Below are positions 8,425 to 18,712 of a stretch of DNA of 64,000 bases, piece after piece (positions within the stretch are counted from its first letter, which is position 1; every line of letters starts with the position of its first letter). The DNA is taken from positions 5,208,001-5,272,000 of the forward strand of contig NZ_LN850107.1 of NCBI RefSeq assembly GCF_900070365.1, read 5' to 3'. The position numbers and the translations under genes are program-made. The DNA comes from Alloactinosynnema sp. L-07. GTDB taxonomy: Bacteria > Actinomycetota > Actinomycetes > Mycobacteriales > Pseudonocardiaceae. Under the pieces are notes generated by a model. The model saw only the letters and a program-made list of their open reading frames with translations, ran no database searches and was not told the origin of the DNA.

Positions 8425-8504
8425 GTGCGGTTTGGACGTGCAGCGGCGTCCTATGCGGGAATTGTGGGTCCGTGCGGTTTAACGTGCAGCGGCGTCCTAT
8501 TCGG
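8425..8504. repeat. Two direct copies of a ~33-bp repeat
   Basis: Copies at 8425-8458 and 8472-8504 share GTGCGGTTT, then an ACGTGCAGCGGCGTCCTAT core and a final CGG. They differ by one inserted base and one or two substitutions, and lie 13 bases apart. They sit between the palindromic element and the rplO terminator. Function unknown: remnant of a mobile repeat or a protein-binding array are both possible. Confidence 0.7.
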
Positions 8505-8552
8505 ACACGTGGTTCAACATTCGTTCCCTGCGCCTGCCTGCCCCTGGACAGC

Positions 8553-8588
8553 ACTGTGGCCGGACACGTAATCGTGTCCGGCCACAGT
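8553..8588 (-). terminator. Hairpin terminator downstream of rplO
   Basis: Perfect 16-bp stem (8553-8568 with 8573-8588) and a 4-base loop, 14 bases beyond the rplO stop. There is no U-tract on the minus strand, as is common for terminators in high-GC actinobacteria. It probably ends the S10-spc transcript. Confidence 0.8.
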
Positions 8589-8601
8589 TGGCAGTGCTAG
8601 A

Positions 8602-9048
8602 TCAGACCAGCGCGCTCGCCGAGCCGCCTGCCGCGTTCAGCTTCTCGACCGCGGAGGACGAGAACTTGTCGGCGGTGACGTCCAGCTTGACGCCGTTCAG
8701 GTCGCCGTTGCCGAGGACCTTGACCAGGGTGTTCTTGCGGACCAGCCCGGCCGAGACGAGGTCGGCGATGCCGACCGTGCCGCCGTCGGGGAACGCCACG
8801 GCGACGTCGCCGACGTTGACGACCTGGTACTCGACGCGGAAGCGGTTCTTGAAGCCCTTGAGCTTCGGGAGCCGCATCTGGATCGGCATCTGGCCACCCT
8901 CGAAGCGCGCGGGGACGTTCTTGCGCGCCTTGGTGCCCTTGGTACCGCGACCAGCGGTCTTGCCCTTGGAGCCCTCACCACGACCGACGCGGATCTTGTC
9001 GGACTTGGCGCCGGGGGCCGGACGCAGGTGGTGGATCTTAATTGCCAT
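8602..9048 (-). CDS. rplO: 50S ribosomal protein L15
   Basis: 148 residues, usual length for uL15, a late-assembling 23S rRNA-binding protein. The Gly/Lys-rich N-terminus '[20 protein letters not shown]' and 'RGTKGTKAR' are diagnostic. It is the last gene of the spc segment and is followed by a strong hairpin. Its start directly abuts the rpmD stop at 9048 (1-base overlap). secY and adk, which follow in many bacteria, are not next to it here. Confidence 0.98.
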   Translation of the reverse strand: MAIKIHHLRPAPGAKSDKIRVGRGEGSKGKTAGRGTKGTKARKNVPARFEGGQMPIQMRLPKLKGFKNRFRVEYQVVNVGDVAVAFPDGGTVGIADLVSAGLVRKNTLVKVLGNGDLNGVKLDVTADKFSSSAVEKLNAAGGSASALV

Positions 9049-9233
9049 CAGTTGTCGACCTCCTCGACGTTGACGAGGTGGCGGACACGGTGGATCAGGC
9101 CGCGCACCTCAGGGCTGTCCTCGCGCACCGTCGACTGGCGGATCTTGCGGAGACCGAGAGTCCGCAGGGACTCGCGAGCCGCGTGCTTCTCGCCGATGGT
9201 GCTCTTGACCTGGGTCACCTTGAGCTGTGCCAT
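9048..9233 (-). CDS. rpmD: 50S ribosomal protein L30
   Basis: 61 residues starting '[14 protein letters not shown]', with '[11 protein letters not shown]' and '[12 protein letters not shown]', the usual uL30 pattern. ATG 9233 lies one base after the rpsE stop (9235). A longer reading of the frame upstream is spurious because it overlaps rpsE. Confidence 0.97.
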   Translation of the reverse strand: MAQLKVTQVKSTIGEKHAARESLRTLGLRKIRQSTVREDSPEVRGLIHRVRHLVNVEEVDN

Positions 9234-9234
9234 G

Positions 9235-9900
9235 TCAGGCCCCCGTTCCCGCGGCCGCGGCGGCCGCGCGAGCGCGGAGCATGCCCGCGGGAGCGACGTC
9301 CTCGAGCGGGAGGCCACGGCGAGCCGCGACCTCTTCGGGACGCTGCAGACCCTTGAGGGCCGCGACGGTGGCGTGCACGATGTTGATCGCGTTGTCGGAG
9401 CCGAGCGACTTCGACAGCACGTCGTGGACACCGGCGCACTCCAGCACGGCACGCACCGGGCCACCGGCGATGACACCGGTACCGGCGCTGGCCGGACGGA
9501 GCAGCACGACGCCCGCGGCCTTCTCACCCTGGATGGGGTGCGGGATGGTGCCGCCGATGCGCGGGACGCGGAAGAAGTTCTTCTTGGCTTCCTCCACACC
9601 CTTCGCGATCGCGGCGGGCACCTCCTTGGCCTTGCCGTAGCCGACACCGACCATGCCGTCGCCGTCGCCGACCACGACCAGGGCGGTGAAGCTGAAGCGA
9701 CGACCACCCTTCACGACCTTGGCGACACGGTTGATCGCCACGACCCGCTCAAGGTGCGGGGTCTTCTCCTGGGCGGGGCCCCGGCGGTCGCCATCACGCC
9801 GGTCCCGGCGGTCGCGGCGCTCGCCACGTTCCCCGCCCTGACCGCCGCCCTGGCCGCCAGGTCCGCCCTGGCCGCCGAACTGCCGCGTACGTCCCGGCAT
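9235..9900 (-). CDS. rpsE: 30S ribosomal protein S5
   Basis: 221 residues. uS5 takes part in decoding accuracy and helicase action at the mRNA entry. The core from about residue 45 is standard ('[27 protein letters not shown]', shown here only as the S5 signature region). The first ~45 residues are an extra low-complexity Gly/Arg tail (GGQGG repeats, then [13 protein letters not shown]). Such N-terminal tails occur in several actinobacterial S5 proteins, but this one is long. Rest of the operon continues with rpmD one base downstream. Confidence 0.97.
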   Translation of the reverse strand: MPGRTRQFGGQGGPGGQGGGQGGERGERRDRRDRRDGDRRGPAQEKTPHLERVVAINRVAKVVKGGRRFSFTALVVVGDGDGMVGVGYGKAKEVPAAIAKGVEEAKKNFFRVPRIGGTIPHPIQGEKAAGVVLLRPASAGTGVIAGGPVRAVLECAGVHDVLSKSLGSDNAINIVHATVAALKGLQRPEEVAARRGLPLEDVAPAGMLRARAAAAAAGTGA

Positions 9901-9931
9901 CAGGCGTTCCTTCCCTTATAGATCTTCATGA

Positions 9932-10330
9932 TCAGAACTCCAGCCCCGCGCCGCGGGCCGCGTCGGCCAGCGCCGCGATGCGGCCGGTGTACTTGTTGCC
10001 GCCGCGGTCGAAGACCACAGTGGTGATCCCGGCGTCCTTGGCGCGGGCCGCGATCAGCTCGCCGACCTTGGCCGAGTGGGCCTTCTTGTCGCCCTCGACC
10101 GCACGCACGTCCGCCTCGATGGAGGACGCGGCCGCGAGGGTGTGGCCCGCGAGGTCGTCGATGATCTGCACGGCGATGTGCCGCGAGGACCGGTGCACGA
10201 CCAGGCGGGGACGCTCCGGGGTACCGCTGATCTTCTTGCGGAGCCGGAAGTGCCTGCGGGTCTTGGCGACGCGGCGGGCAGTCGAGACATCCGTGCCCAC
10301 CGGCTTGCGCTTCGTAGTCGCTTCGCTCAT
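9932..10330 (-). CDS. rplR: 50S ribosomal protein L18
   Basis: 132 residues; uL18 binds 5S rRNA. The core '[19 protein letters not shown]' and the end '[19 protein letters not shown]' are typical. ATG 10330 lies one base after the rplF stop (10332). The longer reading to 10513 is rejected as it overlaps rplF. Confidence 0.98.
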   Translation of the reverse strand: MSEATTKRKPVGTDVSTARRVAKTRRHFRLRKKISGTPERPRLVVHRSSRHIAVQIIDDLAGHTLAAASSIEADVRAVEGDKKAHSAKVGELIAARAKDAGITTVVFDRGGNKYTGRIAALADAARGAGLEF

Positions 10331-10331
10331 G

Positions 10332-10871
10332 TCACTTACCCGTCTTTCCGACCTTGCGGCGGATCTTCTCGCCGGAGTACCGGACGCCCTTGCCCTTGTA
10401 CGGGTCGGGCTTGCGCAGCTTGCGGATGTTGGCGGCGACCTCACCGACCTGCTGCTTGTTGATACCCGAGACCGAGAACTTGGTCGGGCTCTCCACCGTG
10501 AAGGTGATGCCATCGGGGGCGGTCACCTTGACCGGGTGGCTGTAGCCCAGAGCGAACTCCAGGTCCGAACCCTTGGCCGCGACGCGGTAACCCACGCCGT
10601 GGATTTCCATCTTCTTCTCGTAGCCCGCGGTGACGCCGACGACGAGGTTGTTGACCAGCGAGCGGGTCAGGCCGTGCAGCGCACGGTTCTGCCGCTCGTC
10701 GTTGGGCCGCGTGACCGCGAGCGTGCCGTCCTCGGCGCGCTCGACGACGATCGGCTCGGAGACGGTGATCGCCAGGGTGCCCTTGGGGCCCTTCACACTG
10801 ACGTTCTGGCCGTCGATGTTGATGTCGACCCCGGTCGGGACGGGGATCGGAAGCCTTCCGATGCGAGACAT
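10332..10871 (-). CDS. rplF: 50S ribosomal protein L6
   Basis: 179 residues, normal for uL6, which sits near the sarcin-ricin loop and the factor-binding site. '[15 protein letters not shown]' and the C-terminal '[19 protein letters not shown]' are diagnostic. It lies between rpsH and rplR in the usual spc order. Confidence 0.98.
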   Translation of the reverse strand: MSRIGRLPIPVPTGVDINIDGQNVSVKGPKGTLAITVSEPIVVERAEDGTLAVTRPNDERQNRALHGLTRSLVNNLVVGVTAGYEKKMEIHGVGYRVAAKGSDLEFALGYSHPVKVTAPDGITFTVESPTKFSVSGINKQQVGEVAANIRKLRKPDPYKGKGVRYSGEKIRRKVGKTGK

Positions 10872-10889
10872 AAGTTGCTCCCCCTTCCC

Positions 10890-11288
10890 CTACCAGACGT
10901 AGGCGAGGACTTCTCCGCCCACGCCTTGCTTGTTTGCCTGACGGTCGGTCAGCAGGCCACCGGACGTGGAGATGATCGCCACGCCCAGGCCGCCGAGAAC
11001 CTTCGGCAGGTTGGTCGACTTCGCGTACACCCGCAGACCGGGCTTGGAAACCCGGCGCAGACCGGCGATGCTGCGCTCGCGGTTCGGGCCGTACTTCAGC
11101 TCGACGACAAGGTTCTTGCCCTTCTCGCCGTCTTCGTCGCGGAAGCCCGCGATGTAGCCCTCACGCTGAAGGATCTCGGCGATGTGCGCCTTGAGCTTCG
11201 AGTGCGGCAGCACGACCTCGTCGTGGTATGCCGAGTTGGCATTACGCAGACGAGTCAAGAAGTCTGCGATCGGGTCGGTCATCGTCAT
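10890..11288 (-). CDS. rpsH: 30S ribosomal protein S8
   Basis: 132 residues; uS8 binds the central domain of 16S rRNA. Start region '[17 protein letters not shown]' and the end '[20 protein letters not shown]' are typical. In-frame ATG codons at 11288 and 11282 are both possible starts. It is separated from rpsN by about 100 bases, the longest gap within the spc segment. Confidence 0.98.
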   Translation of the reverse strand: MTMTDPIADFLTRLRNANSAYHDEVVLPHSKLKAHIAEILQREGYIAGFRDEDGEKGKNLVVELKYGPNRERSIAGLRRVSKPGLRVYAKSTNLPKVLGGLGVAIISTSGGLLTDRQANKQGVGGEVLAYVW

Positions 11289-11392
11289 GGTGACCTGTCA
11301 ACCTTTCTCGCCGTGGTTCCGACCTCGGGTCCGGGTGTCCCGGACGACTCAGTGGGCCTGCGGCGAACTGGGGGGAAATTCTGGGGTTCGAC

Positions 11393-11578
11393 TTACCAGC
11401 TGGACTTGCTGACGCCCGGCAGCTCACCGCGGTGAGCCATCTGGCGCAGGCAGATCCGGCAGAGGCCGAACTTGCGGAACACCGAGTGCGGGCGGCCGCA
11501 ACGGTTGCACCGCGTGTAGCCGCGCACCGCGAACTTCGGCTTCCTGGCAGCCTTTTCGACAAGAGCCTTCTTGGCCAT
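11393..11578 (-). CDS. rpsN: 30S ribosomal protein S14, zinc-binding type (S14Z)
   Basis: 61 residues with the four-cysteine zinc motif CNRC ... CRIC, which marks the short, zinc-containing (C+) uS14 form. ATG 11578 overlaps the last base of the rplE stop (TGATG), the usual arrangement. The longer frame to 11833 only reads through rplE. A zinc-free S14 paralogue, if present, must be elsewhere in the genome. Confidence 0.98.
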   Translation of the reverse strand: MAKKALVEKAARKPKFAVRGYTRCNRCGRPHSVFRKFGLCRICLRQMAHRGELPGVSKSSW

Positions 11579-12141
11579 CAGTTCTCCTTGAACGGGAAGC
11601 CCAGGTGCTTCAGCAGCGCCCGGCCCTCCTCGTCGTTGATCGCGGTGGTGACGATGGTGATGTCCATGCCGCGCTGGCGGTCGATCGAGTCGGGGTCGAT
11701 CTCGTGGAACATCGACTGCTCGTTGAGACCGAAGGTGTAGTTGCCGTTGCCGTCGAACTGCTTGCCCGACAGGCCGCGGAAGTCGCGGATACGCGGCAGC
11801 GCGATCGTCAGCAGGCGGTCGAGGAACTCCCACATGCGGTCGCCGCGCAGGGTGACCCGCGCGCCGATCGGCATGCCCTCGCGCAGCTTGAACTGCGCGA
11901 TGGACTTGCGGGCCTTGCGGACCTCGGGCTTCTGGCCGGTGATCGTGGCCAGGTCGCGGACCGCGCCCTCGATCAGCTTGCCGTCGCGGGCGGCGTCGCC
12001 GACACCCATGTTGACGACGACCTTCACCACGCCGGGGATCTGCATGACGTTGGCGTACTTGTACTCGTCGCGCAGGGCGACCGTGATCTCTTCGCGGTAG
12101 CGGGTCTTCAACCGCGGGATGATCTTCTCAGTGGTAGTCAT
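11578..12141 (-). CDS. rplE: 50S ribosomal protein L5
   Basis: 187 residues; uL5 binds 5S rRNA and contacts the P-site tRNA. '[21 protein letters not shown]' region and '[20 protein letters not shown]' near the C-terminus are typical. It is preceded by rplX with 2 bases between stop and start, and overlaps rpsN by one base. Confidence 0.98.
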   Translation of the reverse strand: MTTTEKIIPRLKTRYREEITVALRDEYKYANVMQIPGVVKVVVNMGVGDAARDGKLIEGAVRDLATITGQKPEVRKARKSIAQFKLREGMPIGARVTLRGDRMWEFLDRLLTIALPRIRDFRGLSGKQFDGNGNYTFGLNEQSMFHEIDPDSIDRQRGMDITIVTTAINDEEGRALLKHLGFPFKEN

Positions 12142-12143
12142 GA

Positions 12144-12473
12144 TCAGATCTCCTTCCCGTTGCCCTTGCCGCGAGCGATCCGGGTCTTGTTGCCCTCGTC
12201 GTCGAACTTGTAGCCGACACGCACGGCCTTGCCCTCGGAAACCAGCATCACGTTGGAGATGTGGATGGGCGCTTCCTGGGTGACGATGCCACCGGACTGC
12301 GCGCCACGCTGGGTCTGCGAGATGCGGGTGTGCTTCTTGACGCGGTTCACGCCCTCGACAAGAACCTTGTCGCGTTCGGGGTAGGACTGAATGACCTTGC
12401 CCTTCGCGCCCTTGTCCTTACCGGCGATGACGACGACCGTGTCGCCCTTCTTGATCTTCATCTTGCTCTTCAT
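12144..12473 (-). CDS. rplX: 50S ribosomal protein L24
   Basis: Up to 109 residues; uL24 is an early assembly initiator on 23S rRNA. The KOW motif '[20 protein letters not shown]' is at the N-terminus. The ATG at 12473 lies 3 bases after the rplN stop; an ATG at 12464 would give the form starting MKIKK that is common in other actinobacteria, so the start is uncertain by three codons. Confidence 0.97.
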   Translation of the reverse strand: MKSKMKIKKGDTVVVIAGKDKGAKGKVIQSYPERDKVLVEGVNRVKKHTRISQTQRGAQSGGIVTQEAPIHISNVMLVSEGKAVRVGYKFDDEGNKTRIARGKGNGKEI

Positions 12474-12476
12474 GAG

Positions 12477-12845
12477 TCAGAGCACCTCCGGTGCGAGCGA
12501 GATGATCTTCATGAACTTCTTGTCGCGCAGCTCGCGGCCGACCGGGCCGAAGATGCGGGTTCCACGCGGCTCGCCCTCGTTCTTGATGAGGACGGCGGCG
12601 TTCTCGTCGAACCGGATGTACGAGCCGTCCGGACGGCGACGCTCCTTGACGGTGCGGACGATGACGGCCTTGACGACGTCACCCTTCTTCACACCGGCGC
12701 CGGGGATCGCGTCCTTGACCGTGGCGACGATGATGTCGCCGATGCCCGCGTAGCGGCGACCGGAACCACCGAGAACACGGATGCAAAGGATTTCCTTCGC
12801 ACCGGTGTTGTCGGCGACACGCAGTCGCGACTCCTGCTGGATCAC
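12477..12845 (-). CDS. rplN: 50S ribosomal protein L14
   Basis: 122 residues, exact family length. uL14 lies at the subunit interface. '[18 protein letters not shown]' and '[21 protein letters not shown]' are diagnostic. There is a 70-base gap to rpsQ upstream, then close spacing to rplX. Confidence 0.98.
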   Translation of the reverse strand: MIQQESRLRVADNTGAKEILCIRVLGGSGRRYAGIGDIIVATVKDAIPGAGVKKGDVVKAVIVRTVKERRRPDGSYIRFDENAAVLIKNEGEPRGTRIFGPVGRELRDKKFMKIISLAPEVL

Positions 12846-12915
12846 TTCAACTCCTGACCATTCTTGGCCTGCCAGATTTCCGACCTGACAGGCTCGGTCT
12901 GACTGGATTGCTTGG

Positions 12916-13191
12916 TTACTTGGCCTTCTCGAGGATCTCGACCAGCCGCCAGCGCTTCGTCGCCGACAGCGGACGGGTCTCCATGATCTGGACCCGGTCG
13001 CCCACGCCCGCGGTGTTGCCCTCGTCGTGGACCTTCACCTTGGTCGTCGAACGCAGGACCTTGGAGTACCGCGGGTGCTTCTTGCGGTCTTCCAGGGCCA
13101 CGACGATGGTCTTGTCCATCTTCTCGGACACGACCAGGCCCTCGCGGACCTTGCGGTTGTTGCGGACTTCAGTCACATCGTTCTCGCTCAT
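12916..13191 (-). CDS. rpsQ: 30S ribosomal protein S17
   Basis: 91 residues; uS17 binds 16S rRNA as a primary assembly protein. '[20 protein letters not shown]' is the OB-fold signature, with '[20 protein letters not shown]' towards the end. Its ATG overlaps the rpmC stop by 4 bases (ATGA, 13188-13191). Confidence 0.98.
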   Translation of the reverse strand: MSENDVTEVRNNRKVREGLVVSEKMDKTIVVALEDRKKHPRYSKVLRSTTKVKVHDEGNTAGVGDRVQIMETRPLSATKRWRLVEILEKAK

Positions 13192-13424
13192 GCGGCACCT
13201 TCACCGGTCTCGGGAGCTGTGGAAAGGCCCAGCTCACGCTCGCGCATGACGGTGTAGATCCGGGCGATGTCGTGCTTGACCGTGCGCAGCCGACGGTTGT
13301 TGTCGAGCTGGCCGGTCGCCATCTGGAAACGAAGGTTGAAGAGCTCTTCCTTCGCCTCACGCAGACGCAGCACCAGCTCTTCTTCGTTGAGCTCGCGCAG
13401 ATCTGCCGCGGTGGTCGCCGCCAT
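13188..13424 (-). CDS. rpmC: 50S ribosomal protein L29
   Basis: 78 residues; uL29 is near the nascent-chain exit and the SRP/trigger-factor docking site. '[20 protein letters not shown]' and '[19 protein letters not shown]' are typical. Start and stop overlap rplP (1 base) and rpsQ (4 bases). Confidence 0.98.
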   Translation of the reverse strand: MAATTAADLRELNEEELVLRLREAKEELFNLRFQMATGQLDNNRRLRTVKHDIARIYTVMRERELGLSTAPETGEGAA

Positions 13425-13843
13425 CAGAAGTCACCACCCTCACGCGTGACGATGCGGCACTTCATCGGAAGCTTGTGGATCGCGCGGCGCAGTGCCTCGC
13501 GCGCCACGGTCTCGTTCGGGAAGCTCATCTCGAACATGACGCGACCCGGCTTGACGTTGGCCACCCAGTACTCGGGCGAACCCTTACCGGAACCCATGCG
13601 GGTCTCGGCGGGCTTCTTCGTGAGCGGGCGGTCCGGGAAGATGTTGATCCACACCTTGCCACCACGGCGGATGTGCCGGTTGATGGCGATACGAGCGGAC
13701 TCGATCTGCCGGTTGGTCACGTAGGCGGGCTCCAGGGCCTGGATGCCGTACTCGCCGAACGTGACCTTGGTGCCGCCCTTGGCCGCACCCGCCCGCTTGG
13801 GGTGGTGCTGCTTGCGGTGCTTGACCCTGCGCGGGATAAGCAT
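13424..13843 (-). CDS. rplP: 50S ribosomal protein L16
   Basis: 139 residues; uL16 helps form the A-tRNA pocket. '[19 protein letters not shown]' and '[20 protein letters not shown]' are diagnostic, including the region of the conserved Arg that is hydroxylated in some bacteria. Three bases separate it from rpsC. Confidence 0.98.
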   Translation of the reverse strand: MLIPRRVKHRKQHHPKRAGAAKGGTKVTFGEYGIQALEPAYVTNRQIESARIAINRHIRRGGKVWINIFPDRPLTKKPAETRMGSGKGSPEYWVANVKPGRVMFEMSFPNETVAREALRRAIHKLPMKCRIVTREGGDF

Positions 13844-13846
13844 TGC

Positions 13847-14671
13847 TCAGCTCTCCCCGTTGCTAGCAGTCTCAGCCGGAGCTTCGACCTTCGTCTGTGC
13901 CTCGGCGGCAGCGCGTCCCGCCTCGGTGCTGGTAGCGGTGGTGCCGGAGGCACCGGAACGACGCGCGCGGTTCGGACGCTCACGACGCGGCTCGCGACGG
14001 TCGGCCGAAGGGGCCGCCGAACGGGCCTCGTGCTCGCGACGGCCGCCGACGACCTCGCCCTTGTAGATCCACACCTTGACGCCGATGCGGCCGAAGGTGG
14101 TGCGGGCCTCGAAGAAGCCGTAGTCGATGTCCGCGCGCAGCGTGTGCAGCGGGACGCGACCCTCGCGGTAGTGCTCCGAGCGGGACATCTCGGCGCCGCC
14201 GAGACGGCCACCGCACTGCACCCGGATGCCCTTGACGTGCGGCGAACGCATGGCCGACTGGATGGCCTTACGCATCGCGCGACGGAAGGACACGCGGTTG
14301 GACAGCTGCTCGGCGGTCACCTGGGCCACGAGCTGGGCGTCGGCCTCGGGGTTCTTCACCTCGAGGATGTTCAGCTGGACCTGCTTCTTGGTCAGCTTCT
14401 CCAGCTCGCCGCGGATACGGTCGGCCTCCGCGCCGCGGCGGCCGATGACGATGCCCGGCCGGGCGGTGTGGATGTCGACGCGGACCCGGTCACGGGTGCG
14501 CTCGATCTCCACACGGGAGATACCGGCGCGCTCCATGCCCTTGGACAGCAGGCGGCGGATCTTGACGTCCTCCGCCACGTACTCCGCGTACTGCTTGTCG
14601 GCGTACCAACGGGACCGCCAGTCGGTGGTGATCCCAAGCCGGAAGCCGTGTGGGTTGATCTTCTGCCCCAT
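13847..14671 (-). CDS. rpsC: 30S ribosomal protein S3
   Basis: 274 residues; uS3 lines the mRNA entry tunnel. Start '[18 protein letters not shown]' is standard; ATG 14671 overlaps the rplV stop (TAATG). The KH domain has '[21 protein letters not shown]'. The core ends near residue 210. The last ~60 residues form an Arg/Ala/Glu-rich tail ([16 protein letters not shown], then an acidic end), longer than in E. coli. The tail is probably disordered. Confidence 0.98.
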   Translation of the reverse strand: MGQKINPHGFRLGITTDWRSRWYADKQYAEYVAEDVKIRRLLSKGMERAGISRVEIERTRDRVRVDIHTARPGIVIGRRGAEADRIRGELEKLTKKQVQLNILEVKNPEADAQLVAQVTAEQLSNRVSFRRAMRKAIQSAMRSPHVKGIRVQCGGRLGGAEMSRSEHYREGRVPLHTLRADIDYGFFEARTTFGRIGVKVWIYKGEVVGGRREHEARSAAPSADRREPRRERPNRARRSGASGTTATSTEAGRAAAEAQTKVEAPAETASNGES

Positions 14672-15084
14672 TAGCGGGCACCACCCTTCTTGGCAGCCTT
14701 GGCTGCGGGCTTCGGCCGGGACTCGACCTCGACCGTGATGTGGCTCGTGCGCTTGCGGATCCGGTAGGCACGCCCCTGGGCGCGCGGACGGAACCGCTTC
14801 AACGTCGGGCCCTCGTCCACGTACACCGTCGACACCCACAGGGTGTCCGGGTCGAGGTTGAGGTTGTTCTCGGCGTTGGCAATGGCACTGGCGAGCACCT
14901 TCGCGACCGGCTCACTAGCCGCCTGCGGCGCGAACTGGAGCACGGCCAGGGCCTCGCTGGCGCTACGTCCCCTGATGAGCTCGACGACGCGGCGCACCTT
15001 CATGGGCGTGTCGCGAACGTAGCGAGCCCGAGCAACGGCGCGGGGGTATTCCTCCTGCGCCGGAGCTTCGTTACGGGCGTTCAT
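14671..15084 (-). CDS. rplV: 50S ribosomal protein L22
   Basis: 137 residues; uL22 reaches into the exit tunnel and is a macrolide-resistance locus. The tunnel hairpin region '[20 protein letters not shown]' is intact. The C-terminus is a basic Lys/Ala tail. Order rpsS-rplV-rpsC is canonical. Confidence 0.98.
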   Translation of the reverse strand: MNARNEAPAQEEYPRAVARARYVRDTPMKVRRVVELIRGRSASEALAVLQFAPQAASEPVAKVLASAIANAENNLNLDPDTLWVSTVYVDEGPTLKRFRPRAQGRAYRIRKRTSHITVEVESRPKPAAKAAKKGGAR

Positions 15085-15130
15085 CGCTGCTTCCCTTGCT
15101 CTCTCTGTCTGCTCTGTTAGTTCGTGCCGA

Positions 15131-15412
15131 CTAGCGGCGACGGGCCTTGCGGTCGTCCTTGATGTGGCCCTTGAACGTGCGGGTCGGGGCGAACTCGCCC
15201 AGCTTGTGACCCACCATGGCCTCGGAGACGAACACCGGAACGTGCTTGCGGCCGTCGTGCACCGCGATCGTGTGCCCGAGCATGTCGGGGATGATCGTGG
15301 AGCGACGCGACCAGGTCTTGATCACGGTCTTCTTGCCGGACTCGTTGAGAGCGTCCACCTTCTTGAGCAGGTGGTCGTCCACGAACGGGCCCTTCTTCAG
15401 GCTGCGTGGCAT
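15131..15412 (-). CDS. rpsS: 30S ribosomal protein S19
   Basis: 93 residues, exact family length; uS19 is in the 30S head next to S13. '[19 protein letters not shown]' and '[20 protein letters not shown]' are diagnostic. It lies between rplB and rplV. Confidence 0.98.
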   Translation of the reverse strand: MPRSLKKGPFVDDHLLKKVDALNESGKKTVIKTWSRRSTIIPDMLGHTIAVHDGRKHVPVFVSEAMVGHKLGEFAPTRTFKGHIKDDRKARRR

Positions 15413-15429
15413 TGCTTCTACCTCCCTGC

Positions 15430-16266
15430 TCAGCGCTTGTTCTTGCCGGTGGTCCGGCGGCGGACGATCAGCTTGTCGCTCGGCTTGCTGCGCCGGGTGC
15501 GGCCCTCGGGCTTACCCGCGGGGTTGACCGGGTGGCGACCACCGGAGGTCTTACCCTCACCACCACCGTGCGGGTGGTCGACCGGGTTCATCGCGACACC
15601 GCGGACGGTCGGGCGCTTGCCCTTCCACCGCATGCGGCCCGCCTTGCCCCAGTTGATGTTGGAGTGATCGGCGTTGCCGACCTCACCAACGGTGGCGCGG
15701 CAGCGCACGTCGACGTTGCGGATCTCGCCGGACGGCATACGCAGCTGGGCGTAGGGGCCGTCCTTCGCGACGAGGCGCACGCTCGTGCCCGCGGACCGGG
15801 CGATCTTCGCGCCGCCACCGGGGCGGAGCTCGATCGCGTGGATCACGGTGCCGACCGGGATGTTGCGCAGCGGCAGGTTGTTGCCCGGCTTGATGTCGGC
15901 GCGGGGGCCGTTCTCAATCGGGTCGCCCTGCGACAGCTTGTTCGGCGCGATGATGTAGCGCTTCTCGCCGTCGGCGTAGTGCAGCAACGCGATCCGGGCG
16001 GTGCGGTTGGGGTCGTACTCGATGTGAGCGACCTTGGCCGGCACGCCGTCCTTGTCGTTGCGACGGAAGTCGATGAGGCGGTACGCGCGCTTGTGACCGC
16101 CACCCTTGTGCCGGGTGGTGATCTTGCCGTGCGCGTTACGCCCGCCCTTGCCGTGCAGGGGACGGATCAGCGACTTCTCCGGCGTCGACCGAGTGATCTC
16201 GGCGAAGTCCGCCACGCTGGAGCCACGACGGCCCGGGGTGGTCGGCTTGTATTTGCGGATGCCCAT
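15430..16266 (-). CDS. rplB: 50S ribosomal protein L2
   Basis: 278 residues, normal for uL2, which is needed for subunit joining and peptidyl transferase assembly. '[21 protein letters not shown]' region contains the conserved His near the catalytic centre. Located between rplW and rpsS. Confidence 0.98.
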   Translation of the reverse strand: MGIRKYKPTTPGRRGSSVADFAEITRSTPEKSLIRPLHGKGGRNAHGKITTRHKGGGHKRAYRLIDFRRNDKDGVPAKVAHIEYDPNRTARIALLHYADGEKRYIIAPNKLSQGDPIENGPRADIKPGNNLPLRNIPVGTVIHAIELRPGGGAKIARSAGTSVRLVAKDGPYAQLRMPSGEIRNVDVRCRATVGEVGNADHSNINWGKAGRMRWKGKRPTVRGVAMNPVDHPHGGGEGKTSGGRHPVNPAGKPEGRTRRSKPSDKLIVRRRTTGKNKR

Positions 16267-16280
16267 GTTTAGTCAGTCCC

Positions 16281-16580
16281 TTACGCGGCCGGGCCGCCGA
16301 AGATCTCGATCGGCTTGCTCTCCGGGGAGAGCGTGACGATCGCGCGCTTCGTGTCCTTGCGCTTGCCGTACCCCGTGCGGGTGCGCTTGCGCTTTCCGTT
16401 GCGGTTGAGCGTGTTCACGCTCACCACCTTCACGCCGAAAACCTTCTCGACCGCGATCTTGATCTGGGTCTTGTTGGCCTCAGGGGCCACCACGAAGGTG
16501 TACTTGTTCTCCTCGAGCAGCCCGTAGGACTTCTCGGAGATCACCGGCGCGAGCAGGATGTCGCGGTGGTCGGGGATCAC
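16281..16580 (-). CDS. rplW: 50S ribosomal protein L23
   Basis: 99 residues; uL23 docks trigger factor and SRP at the tunnel exit. '[20 protein letters not shown]' and '[21 protein letters not shown]' (the family's core strands) are present. GTG 16580 overlaps the rplD stop by 4 bases (GTGA). Confidence 0.98.
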   Translation of the reverse strand: MIPDHRDILLAPVISEKSYGLLEENKYTFVVAPEANKTQIKIAVEKVFGVKVVSVNTLNRNGKRKRTRTGYGKRKDTKRAIVTLSPESKPIEIFGGPAA

Positions 16581-17470
16581 TTGTCCTCCTCAGACTTCCG
16601 CTGCGACGGGGGCAGCTGGAAGCCAGCGGCCTCGGCAGCCTCCGCGGTGGTGAACCACACCTCGGCAACGGTCCGGTCGTAGAACGCCGAGTCGGGCACG
16701 TGGTACAGCATCGAGTCGGCGTTGCCCTTGATCGGGAAACCCTCCGGCTGCGAGCCGTCCGCCAGCGCGTCGTGGCTGGCATCGCCGAAGCGGGCGCCGG
16801 TCAGCGACTGGATCTCGGCCGAGCTGGCGACCGACTTGGCGGCGCGGACCGGGCGCGAAAGGAACGCGTCCAGGGCGGCCTTGGTGAACACCACGTCGTC
16901 GTTGACGAGCACGTCGTAGGTGTTGAGCTGGTCCGGCGCGATCAGGTGCACGTGCGGCAGGTTGCGCAGCGACACCCAGGCGACGTCCTCGTTACGGGTC
17001 AGCACGACCAGCACGCGCTTGGCGGCGGTCACCGACTCGATCAGCCTGCGCGCGGTCTTGGTCGACGGGGTGTCCCCCTCGACCAGGCCGGACACGACGT
17101 GCACCTGGCCCGCGCGGGCCCGGTCGGAGAGGGCACCGCGCAGGGCGGCGGCCTTCATCTTCTTCGGCGTCCGCTGGGCGTAGTCACGCGGCTGCGGGCC
17201 GTGCACGACGCCACCGCCGACGAACTGCGGCGCACGGGTCGAGCCCTGGCGGGCGCGGCCGGTGCCCTTCTGGCGGTACGGCTTCTTGCCACCGCCGGAA
17301 ACCTCGCCGCGGGTCTTCGTCGAGTGCGTGCCCTGTCGCGCGGCGGCCATCTGGGCCACGACGACCTGGTGCATCAGCGGGATGTTCGCCTGCACGTCGA
17401 AGACATCGGCGGGCAGCTCGACGCTGCCGTCGGTCTTACCGGCGGGGGTCTTGATGTCAACGCTGGTCAT
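16577..17470 (-). CDS. rplD: 50S ribosomal protein L4 with an extra C-terminal domain
   Basis: 297 residues, about 75 more than usual for uL4 (around 200-225). Residues 1 to about 215 are a normal L4 with the tunnel loop '[19 protein letters not shown]'. After a linker, residues about 243-290 hold a separate module: [21 protein letters not shown] and EAAEAAGF. This spacing resembles the small 'sunset'-type domain found at the ends of unrelated bacterial proteins. The module is in frame and in the normal rplC-rplD-rplW order, so it is part of the ribosomal protein rather than an assembly error. Its function is unknown. Confidence 0.95.
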   Translation of the reverse strand: MTSVDIKTPAGKTDGSVELPADVFDVQANIPLMHQVVVAQMAAARQGTHSTKTRGEVSGGGKKPYRQKGTGRARQGSTRAPQFVGGGVVHGPQPRDYAQRTPKKMKAAALRGALSDRARAGQVHVVSGLVEGDTPSTKTARRLIESVTAAKRVLVVLTRNEDVAWVSLRNLPHVHLIAPDQLNTYDVLVNDDVVFTKAALDAFLSRPVRAAKSVASSAEIQSLTGARFGDASHDALADGSQPEGFPIKGNADSMLYHVPDSAFYDRTVAEVWFTTAEAAEAAGFQLPPSQRKSEEDK

Positions 17471-18120
17471 CAGACACCACCCTTAGCCGCGGTCCTCAGG
17501 AACACGAGGCCGCCCTTGGGGCCGGGAACGGCACCCTTGATCAGGATCAGGCCGGACTCGCCGTCGACCTGGTGCACGGTGAGGTTCTGCGTGGTCACGC
17601 GCACGTTGCCCATGCGACCGGCCATCCGCAGACCCTTGAAGACGCGACCCGGGGTGGCACAGCCGCCGATCGAACCCGGGGAGCGGTGCTTGCGCTGGGT
17701 GCCGTGGGAGGCGCCCAGACCCTTGAAGCCGTGTCGCTTCATGACACCGGCGGTGCCCTTGCCCTTGGTGGTCCCCGTGGCGTCGATGACCTGACCGGCC
17801 TCGAACACCTCCGCGGTGATCTCCTGGCCCAGGGTGTACTCGGCGGCGTCGGTGGTCCGCAGCTCCGCGAGAACGCGGCGCGGGGTCACACCCGCCTTGC
17901 CGAAGTGCCCGGCCTCGGGCTTGTTCACCTTGCGCGGGTCGATGGCGCCGAACGCCAACTGAACCGCCGTGTAGCCATCGGAATCCTGGCTACGGATCTG
18001 CGTGACCACGTTGGGTCCCGCCTTGACGACGGTCACCGGAACGATCCGGTTGTTCTCGTCGAAGACCTGGGTCATCCCGAGCTTCGTGCCCAGGATTCCC
18101 TTCATCTGCCTGTCAGACAT
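17470..18120 (-). CDS. rplC: 50S ribosomal protein L3
   Basis: 216 residues; uL3 is an assembly initiator near the peptidyl transferase centre. '[20 protein letters not shown]' and '[20 protein letters not shown]' are diagnostic. The stop overlaps the rplD start by one base. Confidence 0.98.
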   Translation of the reverse strand: MSDRQMKGILGTKLGMTQVFDENNRIVPVTVVKAGPNVVTQIRSQDSDGYTAVQLAFGAIDPRKVNKPEAGHFGKAGVTPRRVLAELRTTDAAEYTLGQEITAEVFEAGQVIDATGTTKGKGTAGVMKRHGFKGLGASHGTQRKHRSPGSIGGCATPGRVFKGLRMAGRMGNVRVTTQNLTVHQVDGESGLILIKGAVPGPKGGLVFLRTAAKGGV

Positions 18121-18159
18121 GGCTCTCGTTACTCTCCGCCGCTCTCGCCACGCACGCGA

Positions 18160-18465
18160 TTACTGGATGTTGACGTCGACACTGGCCGGGAGGTCGATGC
18201 GCATGAGCGCGTCGACCGTCTTCGGCGTCGGGTCGAGAATGTCGATCAGACGCTTGTGCGTACGCATCTCGAAGTGCTCGCGCGAGTCCTTGTACTTGTG
18301 CGGCGAGCGGATGACGCAGTAGACGTTCTTCTCGGTGGGCAGCGGCACAGGCCCGACGACCCGTGCGCCAGTGCGCGTCACGGTCTCCACGATCTTGCGC
18401 GCGGACGCGTCGATCGCCTCGTGGTCATAGGCCTTGAGCCGGATGCGGATCTTCTGTCCCGCCAT
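18160..18465 (-). CDS. rpsJ: 30S ribosomal protein S10 (first gene of the S10 operon)
   Basis: 101 residues. uS10 is both a ribosomal protein and the NusE transcription antitermination factor. Start '[19 protein letters not shown]' gives the normal length; a longer reading to 18543 has no support. AGGAACGG lies upstream of ATG 18465. It follows a 370-bp intergenic region with three hairpins, so a separate promoter is likely. Confidence 0.98.
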   Translation of the reverse strand: MAGQKIRIRLKAYDHEAIDASARKIVETVTRTGARVVGPVPLPTEKNVYCVIRSPHKYKDSREHFEMRTHKRLIDILDPTPKTVDALMRIDLPASVDVNIQ

Positions 18466-18712
18466 AATGGCTTGCCGTTCCTCTGTCTCGTTGCGATCCT
18501 CGGCGGCCCAAACTGGCCGATACCGCGCCGCTTCCCTGTTCAAAAGTCAATCAGTGCTCGGGAGGGCTCTCCCCGGTCCACGCGGTCGGGCGTGTCGCGC
18601 CGATTCCACAGACCGATCCCTTGTCGATTCCGAGCATCCAAGCGGAGTCTCATCGCCACGGGGGGCTAGCCGAACATCCCGAGGGTCCGTAGAGGACCCC
18701 GGCGCTCGTGCT

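Noticed and set aside
18517..18550. TTGACT with GGTATC as the S10 promoter
   Set aside because: Hexamers are 20 or more bases apart; kept only as a remark in the intergenic entry.
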